The notes below the pieces were generated by a model that was not told the origin of the DNA, made no database searches, and saw only the letters and a program-made list of their open reading frames with translations. Shown in pieces: positions 11,609 through 20,826 of a DNA stretch of 64,000 bases. The stretch's first letter is position 1; every line of letters starts with the position of its first letter. A program made the position numbers and the translations under genes. The stretch is from Chitinophaga pinensis (GTDB taxonomy: Bacteria; Bacteroidota; Bacteroidia; Flavobacteriales_D; Crocinitomicaceae): assembly GCA_945863605.1 (NCBI GenBank), contig CAMAZP010000003.1, forward strand, positions 1-64,000. Direction: 5' to 3'.

Positions 11609-12163
11609 TTATTTCTTCTCAATCCATTCAGTTATTGAAGCGTCATCCGGTTGAACACGTGGAGAAATAACTTTTACCAAATAACCGTTTTCATCAATTA
11701 AATATTTTTGGAAATTCCACTCCACTTTGTTGTCCTCTAATCCATTCAAACTTTTCTGAGTCAAGAATTTATAAACAGGATGCATATCAACACCTTTTAC
11801 CGAGATTTTAGACATCATTGGGAAAGTTACACCATAATTTTTTTGACAGAAAGTTGCTATTTCCTTGTCTGAACCTGGTTCTTGCGACATAAAATCGTTT
11901 GCTGGAAAACCAATAATTACAAAGTTTTTGCTTTTATATTTCTTATAAATTGCCTCTAATTTTTCGTATTGTGGTGTTAAACCACATTTTGAAGCAGTAT
12001 TAACAACCATGATTTTTTTACCCTTTAATGAGCTGAAATCAAAGTTTTTACCTTCAATATCTTCCACTTTGAATTGGTGAATGGATTCTTTATTGGTAGT
12101 TGAAGAACTCAAAACCATTGCTAAACTTAAAATTCCGATGCTCATTGCTGCTATTAATTTCAT
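11609..12163 (-). CDS. Glutathione peroxidase-family peroxidase, exported
   Basis: Thiol peroxidase of 184 residues with an N-terminal signal-like segment (about 1-20), so probably periplasmic. The peroxidatic cysteine is Cys60 (ASKCGLTPQY), with Trp149-Asn150 in the VEWNF motif. Cys106 lies 46 residues after Cys60, the spacing of the resolving cysteine in thioredoxin-dependent GPx enzymes, so thioredoxin rather than glutathione is the likely reductant (inference). The usual FPCNQF block reads FPANDF (86-91), replacing one Cys and the catalytic-tetrad Gln. It lies upstream of gyrB on the same strand but is probably separately transcribed. Confidence 0.92.
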   Translation of the reverse strand: MKLIAAMSIGILSLAMVLSSSTTNKESIHQFKVEDIEGKNFDFSSLKGKKIMVVNTASKCGLTPQYEKLEAIYKKYKSKNFVIIGFPANDFMSQEPGSDKEIATFCQKNYGVTFPMMSKISVKGVDMHPVYKFLTQKSLNGLEDNKVEWNFQKYLIDENGYLVKVISPRVQPDDASITEWIEKK

Positions 12164-12255
12164 GTGTACTTTTTATTTTAAACAATAATCAACGAAAATA
12201 GTTCATCTTTACTTTTTATTGGAACATTTTTCCAAAAAAATCGAATACATAAATT

Positions 12256-13113
12256 ATGAAATTAATAGCTTTTTTATTCTTAGTCATAAATTTTTCTTTA
12301 AGCGCACAACTTAAGTTAAGTGGTGAGTGGCAAGGAATACTCATAGAAAGCAATAAAACATGGAAAGAAGGCAAACCTATTTATCTGAAAATTTCTGTAA
12401 TAAATGGCTTAATTGACGGGAAAATTCGTGAGGAATTCTATAATTCCTCTGACTTTTCAGTTATAAAAATTTCAGGTAAAACAATAAATACGGGTACAAT
12501 TGAATTAACTGAAGAACGTATTCTGAAGCAAACAGAAAAAGTTACAAATCCTTGTTTACGACAACTAAAATTTGTCTATGATGAAAAAAGTGGTTATTTT
12601 GAAGGTGTTTTTGAAAGTAAAAAATGTCCATCTTCAACAGGTAAAATCATACTCTTCAAATCGAAGTTTGAATTTCATGAAAGGAATGAATCATTGATGA
12701 ATCATTCTTGGTTTTTACGTTTCAATGCCGATTTAGAAAGTGGCTTGTCTTCACCAACTAAACGCTTGGAAGAACTAAAAGCATTTAATTTTGAATTTGT
12801 TTATTTCGACTATGGAGAGGATATTTTAAAGGAGGAGTATAAATCTTATCTTTTGAAAATGATTAAAATGGTGAAAAGTCATTCTGATTTGAGAATAAAA
12901 ATCACAGGTCATACCGATTCCGATGGTTCAGATTCTTACAATGATCAATTATCGAAACGAAGAACGGAGGCAATAATCATGTTTTTTGAAGCAAATGGTT
13001 TGAGACGAGATCGTGTTATTACCGACTATAAAGGCGAAAAAAAACCAGTTGATAGCAACAAAACGGAAGAGGGAAAACGCAAAAATCGTCGGGTAGATTT
13101 TGAGTTTATTTAG
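12256..13113 (+). CDS. OmpA-family outer-membrane/peptidoglycan-associated protein
   Basis: A 285-residue exported protein (signal peptide ending about residue 17). Residues 18-140 form a beta-rich domain beginning LSGEWQG, seen in Bacteroidota envelope proteins but of unknown role. The C-terminal 110 residues are an OmpA-like peptidoglycan-binding domain with FDYGEDIL, ITGHTDSDGSDSYN and LSKRRTEAI, ending NRRVDFEF. It therefore probably tethers the outer membrane or a periplasmic complex to peptidoglycan. It is convergent with the VWA gene. Confidence 0.88.
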   Translation: MKLIAFLFLVINFSLSAQLKLSGEWQGILIESNKTWKEGKPIYLKISVINGLIDGKIREEFYNSSDFSVIKISGKTINTGTIELTEERILKQTEKVTNPCLRQLKFVYDEKSGYFEGVFESKKCPSSTGKIILFKSKFEFHERNESLMNHSWFLRFNADLESGLSSPTKRLEELKAFNFEFVYFDYGEDILKEEYKSYLLKMIKMVKSHSDLRIKITGHTDSDGSDSYNDQLSKRRTEAIIMFFEANGLRRDRVITDYKGEKKPVDSNKTEEGKRKNRRVDFEFI

Positions 13114-13122
13114 TGTGTACTT

Positions 13123-13153
13123 ATTAATTCTGAATTCTAAATTCTGAATTAAT
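13123..13153. terminator. Bidirectional terminator-like hairpin between convergent genes
   Basis: Arms 13123-13136 and 13140-13153 are complementary at 13 of 14 positions, with a 3-nt loop. It exactly fills the space between the OmpA-like stop and the VWA stop. The stem is almost pure AT, so stability is modest. Confidence 0.5.
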
Positions 13154-14266
13154 CTACTCATAACCAATCGTTTTCGCTTTTTCTTTTAAACTTTTAGAAA
13201 CTGCTGTTCCAAAATCATCTGTTTTTTTAGCATCAGTTCCTTTTGCTTTTTCAGTTTTAATATAAGCTTCTCTTTCTTGACCTAATTTACCAATTTCGTC
13301 TTGAATTTTTTGGCGTTCAATTGTTTTCGATTCGAGGTATTTTTCTTTTTCCTCTTTGCTTTTACCTTTTAATTCTTCAGGTAGTTCTTCGTCTTTTAAT
13401 TTAAAAATTATCGTTGAATCATTTTTAGAGGCATCGACTAAATCCCAAGATGAGTTGTTATAATTGCTTTTAGATTTAACCATTGCTCTTTCTGCAATAA
13501 CAACACTTCCTTGACTCATTGCATTTTGATCTTCATTAGCTTGCATTTCTTTTTTGTATCTACCTTGTTGACCATAACTCAAATAGGTTCCATTTAATTT
13601 GTAATTCAATTCATTGATTTGTGTGTCGTAAGGTGTCGCGATTTGCACCACTCGTTCATTTGAATTGATATTGAAATAATCACCACGAGAACAGACTGCT
13701 CCATCTTTCCAAAATTCGCGGATACCTTGTTCGTAATCACCACAATAGATTGTATTTACAAAAATCCCTTTGGAACTTGCCAAATCACAAGCTTTTTTGT
13801 AGTCGATTGGACCTTGGTTGAATGGTTCATTTCCGGCGATATAAATCAATTTCAAATCCAGCGTATTGTTTGACCAATTCAAGTCGTAAATTGATTTTTC
13901 GATCACTGAACCACAATATTCTTCACCACCATTTGTACGTAAACCAAATAATTTTCCTGAGATTAAGTCTAAATCTGTTGTGAAAGCTGATTGTTGACGT
14001 ATGAAATTTTTCTCCGCTGAGATACTTGAATTACCATATTCGTATATTGCAATTTCAATAGTCGGAACCATACCATTGTGGCGCAAACTAGATGTTTCGT
14101 TTACTATCGACCAAATTCTTGATTTCGCTTGATCGATTAGTCCGTCCATACTATTGGAAGTGTCAAATAAAATTACCAATTGAATTTTTCTTGGTGAAGC
14201 AATTTGTCCTAAAATTACAGGTAATGTAAGGAGTAAAAAAGTAAAAGTACACACTATTTTTTTCAT
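13154..14266 (-). CDS. Exported von Willebrand factor A domain protein
   Basis: A 370-residue protein with a signal peptide (1-20) followed directly by a VWA domain. The MIDAS metal site DTSNS (Asp35, Ser37, Ser39) is intact, and the domain runs to about residue 215. The C-terminal 100 residues are highly charged (KEEKEKYLESKTIERQ region) and likely coiled coil. Periplasmic or surface location is expected, and such domains mediate metal-dependent protein binding. No MoxR or chaperone genes are adjacent, so the partner is unknown. Confidence 0.85.
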   Translation of the reverse strand: MKKIVCTFTFLLLTLPVILGQIASPRKIQLVILFDTSNSMDGLIDQAKSRIWSIVNETSSLRHNGMVPTIEIAIYEYGNSSISAEKNFIRQQSAFTTDLDLISGKLFGLRTNGGEEYCGSVIEKSIYDLNWSNNTLDLKLIYIAGNEPFNQGPIDYKKACDLASSKGIFVNTIYCGDYEQGIREFWKDGAVCSRGDYFNINSNERVVQIATPYDTQINELNYKLNGTYLSYGQQGRYKKEMQANEDQNAMSQGSVVIAERAMVKSKSNYNNSSWDLVDASKNDSTIIFKLKDEELPEELKGKSKEEKEKYLESKTIERQKIQDEIGKLGQEREAYIKTEKAKGTDAKKTDDFGTAVSKSLKEKAKTIGYE

Positions 14267-14378
14267 GTTTCAATGATTTAAAAAATGGTGTACACTTTCA
14301 ATTAAAATTGGTTCAATTTCTTGAAGCTTTTGTTATTTTATTTAAGTAGATACTATTAATGAAACTGTAAAAAACTAA

Positions 14379-14546
14379 TTAATCTTTAAGTTCATCTATT
14401 TGACGTTCGATTTCAGCTGCTTTTGCTATCAACTCATCGGACTTTGTTCTATTAATTGTACTCATTTTAAACGCTTCTTCAAGCAATTTACGATGCTCTT
14501 CTTGTAGCATTTCTTTTTTTGACTTCTTTTTGAATATTGAAAACAT
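14379..14546 (-). CDS. Small Lacal_2735-family-like protein
   Basis: A 55-codon ORF that opens MFSIFKKKSKKEMLQ, has a central block KLLEEAFKMSTINRTKSDEL and closes IERQIDELKD. This pattern (basic FKKK start, LLEEA..LST.NRT..SD core, Glu/Lys helix) is what I recall of the Lacal_2735 family of about 57 residues, common in Flavobacteriia. It is predicted to be a soluble helical hairpin. It lies between the VWA and EEP-family genes in otherwise non-coding DNA. Family assignment is from memory; function is unknown. Confidence 0.72.
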   Translation of the reverse strand: MFSIFKKKSKKEMLQEEHRKLLEEAFKMSTINRTKSDELIAKAAEIERQIDELKD

Positions 14547-14784
14547 ATTACTAAGACAAATTAAATGAATTAATGTTTAAGACAATAATCTTAACAGAAG
14601 AAAAAAAAGTTTTGTTTTTGTAGTTCAAAATATTATTTATTGAAGTAATTGATTTATATATTACTATTTTAGTTTCTGATATTAATAAACTAAGTAACTT
14701 TCAAAAGTATAAACTTCCTATGAATCGTGTTCTAACCAAATGATATACTATTAAACATAAAATTATCTTATAAATGAATTGTTT

Positions 14785-15648
14785 ATGAAGTATATATTTT
14801 TTTTCTTTTTTTTTCTTTTTTTTGCGAATTTAAGTGCAAAAGATACCAAGCTTCGTATTCTGAGTTGGAATATAAAAATGCTGCCTCGTCAATTCAATAT
14901 TGCTATTAAACATTATCCTTTGAAGAGGGTAAAATTCATTACTGAAAAGATTTTGTCAGATTCTATTGATATTGTATGTTTTCAGGAATTATTTGACAAG
15001 AAAGTAAATAAACGAATGAAAGCAGAACTTTCAAAACAATTTCCATATGTAATTGGACCGGCAAATAACAATAAGAGCATCTTTAGACTCAATAGTGGTG
15101 TTATTTTTTATAGTCGTTATCCGATTCGTGAGATTGAAAGTGTGGCATTTTCAGACTGTCAAGAAGAAGATTGTGTTGCCAAAAAAGGGGTATTATTGGT
15201 TGAAGCAAATGTTAATGGCAAAATAATTCAATTATTGGGAACTCATATGAATGCTGCAGGTGGTGAAGACGTGAAAGTTAAGCAATTAAAACAAATAAGA
15301 AGTTTGATTGAAAAACATTCGAAAAGTGGAATACCTCAGTTTATATGTGGTGATTTTAATATAAAAAAAACAAATAAGAGATTATATCAGTTGATGCTTG
15401 ATTTTTTCAAAGCGAGCGATGGACCAATTTCTGGCGAATTGCAAAATACGTTCGATCCAACAAATAACGATATGTGTGAAAAAGAAAAAGAAGAAGCCCA
15501 ATTGATTGATTTTATCTTTTTTAGAGCAAATGAATACAAAGAGTCTCGAGCATCAATACGTAAAATTATAAGATACAGAAAAAGTTGGGGCAAAAAGAAT
15601 CAAGATCTTTCGGATCATTTTGCTTTATTGATGGAGGTGGTTTTATAG
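14785..15648 (+). CDS. Exported endonuclease/exonuclease/phosphatase-family hydrolase
   Basis: A 287-residue protein with a very Phe-rich signal peptide (about 1-18). It has the EEP fold motifs in order: LSWNIKM, CFQELFD (metal-binding Glu), LGTHMNA, CGDFNIKK and the C-terminal SDHFAL. The spacing and the FQELFD/SGVIFYSRYPI blocks resemble secreted sphingomyelinase-like or nuclease-like phosphodiesterases; I cannot decide the substrate. The ATG at 14785 is chosen over an in-frame TTG 6 nt upstream. It is convergent with porU, with only 6 nt between stops. Confidence 0.88.
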   Translation: MKYIFFFFFFLFFANLSAKDTKLRILSWNIKMLPRQFNIAIKHYPLKRVKFITEKILSDSIDIVCFQELFDKKVNKRMKAELSKQFPYVIGPANNNKSIFRLNSGVIFYSRYPIREIESVAFSDCQEEDCVAKKGVLLVEANVNGKIIQLLGTHMNAAGGEDVKVKQLKQIRSLIEKHSKSGIPQFICGDFNIKKTNKRLYQLMLDFFKASDGPISGELQNTFDPTNNDMCEKEKEEAQLIDFIFFRANEYKESRASIRKIIRYRKSWGKKNQDLSDHFALLMEVVL

Positions 15649-15654
15649 GTTTTT

Positions 15655-18600
15655 TTACCTTATTAAATACATTTTCCCTAATCCTTTATGGAAGTAATTA
15701 TCAGCGCCAGATTCAAGTTGTTTGATTTCCTTGCCGTTGATTCTTGTTTTAACTCGGTACAAATAAACACCATTTGCTAAAGGATCTCCAAATTGATCTT
15801 TACCATTCCAAGCGAATTGTGTTACGTTTCTACCAATTTGAATTGGACCAAGTTCTGCTTCATTAATTTCACGAACCACTTTTCCACTTACAGTCATTAT
15901 TTGAATTTGAATATCGTCCGGAATTACGTCGCCAGTTAATGTAAATACAAATCGTGTACTTGTTGAGAATGGATTTGGGTAATTCATTATTTGGCTTATC
16001 ATCGATTCGTGAATGACTTCAAAGCTAATTTTGTATTCTAAATCACCTGATAAATTCCCTGACCGGTCTGTTCCTTGAACAAGTAGGGTATAGGTACCCG
16101 ATTTTTCAAAATAGGTCGGATAAATTATTTTGAATTTTTTATTTTGTGCGTTTGCAGGAATATAAGTCATAATTTGATTTCCTGAAATATCGGTAAAATA
16201 AATGCGTTTTTGAATGCCATCTGGGTCAGTTAAGTAAATACCAAATAAAGCAGTATCAGCATCGCTATTCATTATTAAGAATGGATTTTCATCTTTCAAG
16301 GTAATAACGATTTCACTTGTAGGTGCAACGATATCATTATTCATAATATGGCGTCCATTTACAATTACATCCAACAATGGGTTTTTATCTTCTCCAAAAA
16401 TTTTAAATGGAAATTGGAGTACATTATTGATATGTGTTAATTCTGGTTGATCTAATAAAGTTAGGTTTACATCAACGTAGGGATTAACCTCCATATTAAA
16501 CCAATTGGTTCCAATTAGTCCATCAGTTTTGATTAAAATTGTATCTCGAAATGTTTCACCAACTCTAAGCGAGTCTTTTCTTGGAAACATAATTGTGTGT
16601 TTAACCTGGTTTGCGTCGGTAATGTAATAATTCACCAATAAAGAATCCATGGGAACATTACTAATATTTCGAATATCAATAGCAAATTTCGCTTGATCTC
16701 CTTCTTGTATTGAGTCCATATTTGGAATCCAAGTAATTCCTGCAGTACCATCAATTGCTGCTTCAGGAAGAGGTGAATAGACAACGTGCCAATTTTGTAA
16801 TTGACTTGGTGTAAGATTTATACTATCTCTGTATCTAGTAATCAAACGGATATTAGGATATAAATCCGCATTAATTAAATTATCAAGATTTAATAATGAA
16901 TCTCCTGAATTTAGAGTAGGAAAGATTGAAAATTGATAAGTTCCAAAAGCATTCAAAACTTGAATTTCAAGCATTGTACTATCTTGCGAATTGGCTTCCA
17001 TTTTCTTATAATTCCAATAAACTGATTTCCAATCGGCAACAGGACCAATTACTGGGCTAGTTTCTACTCCAAAAGATAGAACACCAGAAATAAGTGTATC
17101 TAAGAAAATTGGTTCATTATTCTGAGAACATAATTCAACAACAAAATTCGGATCACCCTTTCGTGTTAAAAAGATGAATGGTCGGTTAGGTCTTCCAGGA
17201 ACAATGCTATCAGAGCCTAAATTCGCAAAGGTTTGAAAAACAGCAGGGTCAAAAGTGCTTAACCAATCATAACGTGTTGTTAAAGGGGAATAAATCAAAA
17301 TGTAATCTCCAAAAGGAACAACGTTTTCTACAAGATTTCTAAAGGCTGCTAATTGCGTTGCATTATTTTGGTTAAACGTAAAAAACTTCATTGGTCTTTG
17401 CTCACAACCACCATTATCATTCGCATTTCCGAAATTGTTATTAGGATTGGCAACCGTACCATTTGAATAGGTAAATCGAGTTTCCCAAGCTGTTAAAGTA
17501 GAACGATCAATTACTGCAACTTGAAATTTTGGAGTTACAGTACAAATGCTATAGTCTTGTTGAATTCCATTGAGATACCAGGCGTTTTCGTAAAAGTTTG
17601 ACCCAGGAGTTGAGGCAATTGCTAAACAAGAAATATCAGAATAGTTGGGTTGAAATTCTCGAAATTCGTTTGAAGAATTTAAAGTTAAACCGCTTAAGTT
17701 ATTTGCTGTAAATTGATGGTAATCTGCTTGACCCCATCCTGATTTATTTTGAATGTATTGAAAAGAACGTTGTTTCCAAATTATAGTTGGTTCAACAAGT
17801 GCTACGCGCCAATAATATACCACACTATCTTCAAGAATTAAATTTGAAAGTTGATTATTTGAAGCCAACTTCCACTGATTTGGATTTACGGATTTCACAC
17901 CACCAATTTCACTTATTTCAGCGAAACGTTTGAAATTAGAATTAAAAGTTGGCAACGTATCTATTTCAAAGCGATAGGTTTGAAGTGCTGCCATTGGATT
18001 CAACGTTGAGGCATAAACCGTTACTTGATTCGTAGGAACGACAGCAAAATCAGTTGGTTGAATAGGTTCAATTCCATCAACACCAATGAAGAAGTTTCTG
18101 ATAATGCGATTATTTGCCGTTTCGTCGTATTGTTCTGCGACAATATTTGGAATATCTACACTGACAGTAAACTTATTCAATCCAATTCCAATAGTTGGTT
18201 GGAAAGGTATTTTCTTCAAAATGAGTTTCTCATAGTCCATTCCAAACACCTTAATGTTATAGACTGAATCGTTTAGTGAATTGGGAAAATCGCGTTTGAT
18301 TTCAATATTAAATGTGTCTGTTATTGATTTACCAAGATTTCTTAAAAGGATTTTTACTTCAATGGAATCAGTAGCATAAGAAATATTATCAGGTCCAAAA
18401 TTAACTCGTGATTCAGTTAGCTCAATTTCTGGTTTGTTGTGATAATTCAACCGAAGCATTGGGTCACCATTCAACGTCATTTGGCAAAAAGTTGCTTCCG
18501 TAATTAAGGAAGAATTTGATGTTAATACAGAATCAATCGTATTTTTTATATGTTCTCCAATTGTTCCACCATAATTATGAAAGCTGAATTGCTTGTAAAA

Positions 18601-20826
18601 TGATTTTGAAAAAGAATTTAATGCAGAAGAAAAACCATAATTAATTGTTCCAATATAAGCAATTACACCACCGTTAGGAGCTAAAACAAAATTTTGAGAA
18701 TTAGAAGTTGAATTGTGAAAAATATTACCATTATAGCATGAATTTGCAATTAGGATTGGATATTTTCCTTGATTATTCCAAAACTGTGGTTCATCTAAAT
18801 TTACATCAAATCCACTTTCTGAAGTAGTGAAATGACCAAAGAAATTCATAACACTAACACCTTCACTTATTCTATTTTTTATAGACTGTAATTCAGATGG
18901 TGTTATTGGATTATTGTTTTCTTTTTTTACAAGTCTTGTTTTTCCTGCAAAAAAATTACCTTCCGCAATTTGCCCCATTTGTGTTAGATAACTTTGAAAG
19001 AGGTTTTGTTCTGAAATATCTGTACCACCTGCAAAATGTATTAATTGTTTTTGCCAATCTTTGGTTGAACTTGAATACACATCATTTTGCTTTTGTTTTT
19101 CTTCATATTGTAACACTTTTGAAAAATATGTTTGAAGTTCTTCTTCATTAATTACAGAAATTCTTCCGGTTGGAATTAAGGGGGTATATTTATCGGTTGG
19201 TGGAAGATTTGAAGTTATACAGGCATCACATGAAGGTTGTCCAAATGATGGTATTAAGTTATTTGCATAAGCAGCTGAATTTGTTCGAGATCCAGGACCA
19301 ATATTTGTAGCTGAGGTAATATTTGCTTCACGGATTCCTTTTCCAACAAGAAAAAGTCCAACAGGTTTAATAGTTGAAGTCACATACATTTTATGAGCAA
19401 ATCTTCTAACACCGTTAATATGTTTTGGAATTCCACCACCATATTGTTGACATAATTCCTCATTATCTGCGAGAATTACGTTATAATTTCCTCCATTTAT
19501 AGAACTTCTGTAAGCAGCATATTCAAGTGTTTTATTTTTTAATTTTTGATTGTATACAAATATCAAAGATGCATCAATATTTGGAATTGACGCAAAGTCT
19601 GTAAAATCTCCAGTTTGGTTTACTGGTTTTAATGAGGTTACATTTATGAAAGTATTAGCGTCTTCTAAAACTACTTTTTGTAATTCATTTGAAACGTTAT
19701 TTGGAATCAATGCTACGAAACCATCTATTGATGTGGTTAAAGGGATTTTTTTAGGAACAGCTCCAAAAACAAACATTGTTGGGTTAGGCATATTAATATT
19801 TGTGATATTCAACCTAATTTTATTTTGAAGACTTGAGTTATAAACATTAAAAGTTACCTTGTTTAAATTAGAAAATGAAGGAATTCTAGGATATTTAAAA
19901 GACCAAAAATTTAAAGACTGAAAATCAGTAGCTACACCTAGACTGTTAACAATTTGAACTTTGTAACCTAAATTTCCTGTGCTTGGGAAATTGGAAACTG
20001 GAATATTTTTATTTGCAATTACCGCTTTGTAACCTTTGAATGTAGTATCATAAATTACGAAATTTGTAGCTCCAATCGTATGTCTGGTATGATGATTGGG
20101 TTGATTTAAAGGAGAAGCTGCATTTGAAGTACCAACAACGACAGCATTATATTTTACATCTGGAGCACTTAAACCTTGAAAAATATTTGTTAATTGAGTT
20201 GTACTTAAATCCCAAGTGTATGAATTTACAGCACCATTTTGAGGTATTCTTCCCCAACCTTCGCCTTCCACGAAGAATGAACTTGAAGCGTCAGCAGATT
20301 TTTCTCCCTCGTTGTATTGCTGATTGTAGAAAGCAAATGCTTCAAATTCTACAAAATCAGCAGCTGTCAAACCATTGAAATTAACATCTGACTCTACAAT
20401 AAATCGTTTGTTATTGGAAGCATTATTCCACGTAAAAAAATATTGAATTGTATCGTTATACAAGCTGTATTTTGGATTACCCATTCCAGCAGGATTATTG
20501 TACAAAGTTGAGTCTAGCCAACCATCATTGCGTTCTCCGTAAAATAATAGGTAATCTCCAAGTCCAAAAACATTATCTCCTCCATCTTCAATGTGAATAG
20601 GAATTTCTTTTTGACGTCCAAAAATTTGGATATTACTAGAAGAAAAAGTTGATAAAGGAATACCAGATGAAGCAAGGGTATTATAATCAACTTTATAAAT
20701 TCCAGATTGGACAACATTTATTGCGTAGTACTTCTGGTTATAGTTAATCCATTCGTTACCAAAAGTTTGCGAATGTCCAATTGATATAAAAAAACAAGCA
20801 AAAATTAAAGTGTAAAACTTTCTCAT
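15655..20826 (-). CDS. porU: Type IX secretion system sortase PorU (C25 family)
   Basis: Large exported protein (1723 residues, signal peptide 1-19) of the gingipain-like C25 cysteine peptidase family. The catalytic pair is visible: His665 in NFFGHFTT and Cys697 in IANSCYNG. A long beta-rich region follows, with a C-terminal domain (from about 1600, starting NYPNPFSTSTRFVFTL) that resembles a sorting/FlgD-like domain. In known systems PorU cleaves the C-terminal sorting signal of T9SS cargo at the cell surface and attaches the cargo to lipopolysaccharide. Its ATG overlaps the TGA of porV (ATGA), so the two are translationally coupled. Confidence 0.95.
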   Translation of the reverse strand: MRKFYTLIFACFFISIGHSQTFGNEWINYNQKYYAINVVQSGIYKVDYNTLASSGIPLSTFSSSNIQIFGRQKEIPIHIEDGGDNVFGLGDYLLFYGERNDGWLDSTLYNNPAGMGNPKYSLYNDTIQYFFTWNNASNNKRFIVESDVNFNGLTAADFVEFEAFAFYNQQYNEGEKSADASSSFFVEGEGWGRIPQNGAVNSYTWDLSTTQLTNIFQGLSAPDVKYNAVVVGTSNAASPLNQPNHHTRHTIGATNFVIYDTTFKGYKAVIANKNIPVSNFPSTGNLGYKVQIVNSLGVATDFQSLNFWSFKYPRIPSFSNLNKVTFNVYNSSLQNKIRLNITNINMPNPTMFVFGAVPKKIPLTTSIDGFVALIPNNVSNELQKVVLEDANTFINVTSLKPVNQTGDFTDFASIPNIDASLIFVYNQKLKNKTLEYAAYRSSINGGNYNVILADNEELCQQYGGGIPKHINGVRRFAHKMYVTSTIKPVGLFLVGKGIREANITSATNIGPGSRTNSAAYANNLIPSFGQPSCDACITSNLPPTDKYTPLIPTGRISVINEEELQTYFSKVLQYEEKQKQNDVYSSSTKDWQKQLIHFAGGTDISEQNLFQSYLTQMGQIAEGNFFAGKTRLVKKENNNPITPSELQSIKNRISEGVSVMNFFGHFTTSESGFDVNLDEPQFWNNQGKYPILIANSCYNGNIFHNSTSNSQNFVLAPNGGVIAYIGTINYGFSSALNSFSKSFYKQFSFHNYGGTIGEHIKNTIDSVLTSNSSLITEATFCQMTLNGDPMLRLNYHNKPEIELTESRVNFGPDNISYATDSIEVKILLRNLGKSITDTFNIEIKRDFPNSLNDSVYNIKVFGMDYEKLILKKIPFQPTIGIGLNKFTVSVDIPNIVAEQYDETANNRIIRNFFIGVDGIEPIQPTDFAVVPTNQVTVYASTLNPMAALQTYRFEIDTLPTFNSNFKRFAEISEIGGVKSVNPNQWKLASNNQLSNLILEDSVVYYWRVALVEPTIIWKQRSFQYIQNKSGWGQADYHQFTANNLSGLTLNSSNEFREFQPNYSDISCLAIASTPGSNFYENAWYLNGIQQDYSICTVTPKFQVAVIDRSTLTAWETRFTYSNGTVANPNNNFGNANDNGGCEQRPMKFFTFNQNNATQLAAFRNLVENVVPFGDYILIYSPLTTRYDWLSTFDPAVFQTFANLGSDSIVPGRPNRPFIFLTRKGDPNFVVELCSQNNEPIFLDTLISGVLSFGVETSPVIGPVADWKSVYWNYKKMEANSQDSTMLEIQVLNAFGTYQFSIFPTLNSGDSLLNLDNLINADLYPNIRLITRYRDSINLTPSQLQNWHVVYSPLPEAAIDGTAGITWIPNMDSIQEGDQAKFAIDIRNISNVPMDSLLVNYYITDANQVKHTIMFPRKDSLRVGETFRDTILIKTDGLIGTNWFNMEVNPYVDVNLTLLDQPELTHINNVLQFPFKIFGEDKNPLLDVIVNGRHIMNNDIVAPTSEIVITLKDENPFLIMNSDADTALFGIYLTDPDGIQKRIYFTDISGNQIMTYIPANAQNKKFKIIYPTYFEKSGTYTLLVQGTDRSGNLSGDLEYKISFEVIHESMISQIMNYPNPFSTSTRFVFTLTGDVIPDDIQIQIMTVSGKVVREINEAELGPIQIGRNVTQFAWNGKDQFGDPLANGVYLYRVKTRINGKEIKQLESGADNYFHKGLGKMYLIR

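Noticed and set aside
15649-15670. Hairpin GGT-T-run-ACC between the EEP-family gene and porU as a terminator
   Set aside because: The stem is only 3-4 bp and the gap is 6 nt, too weak to call.
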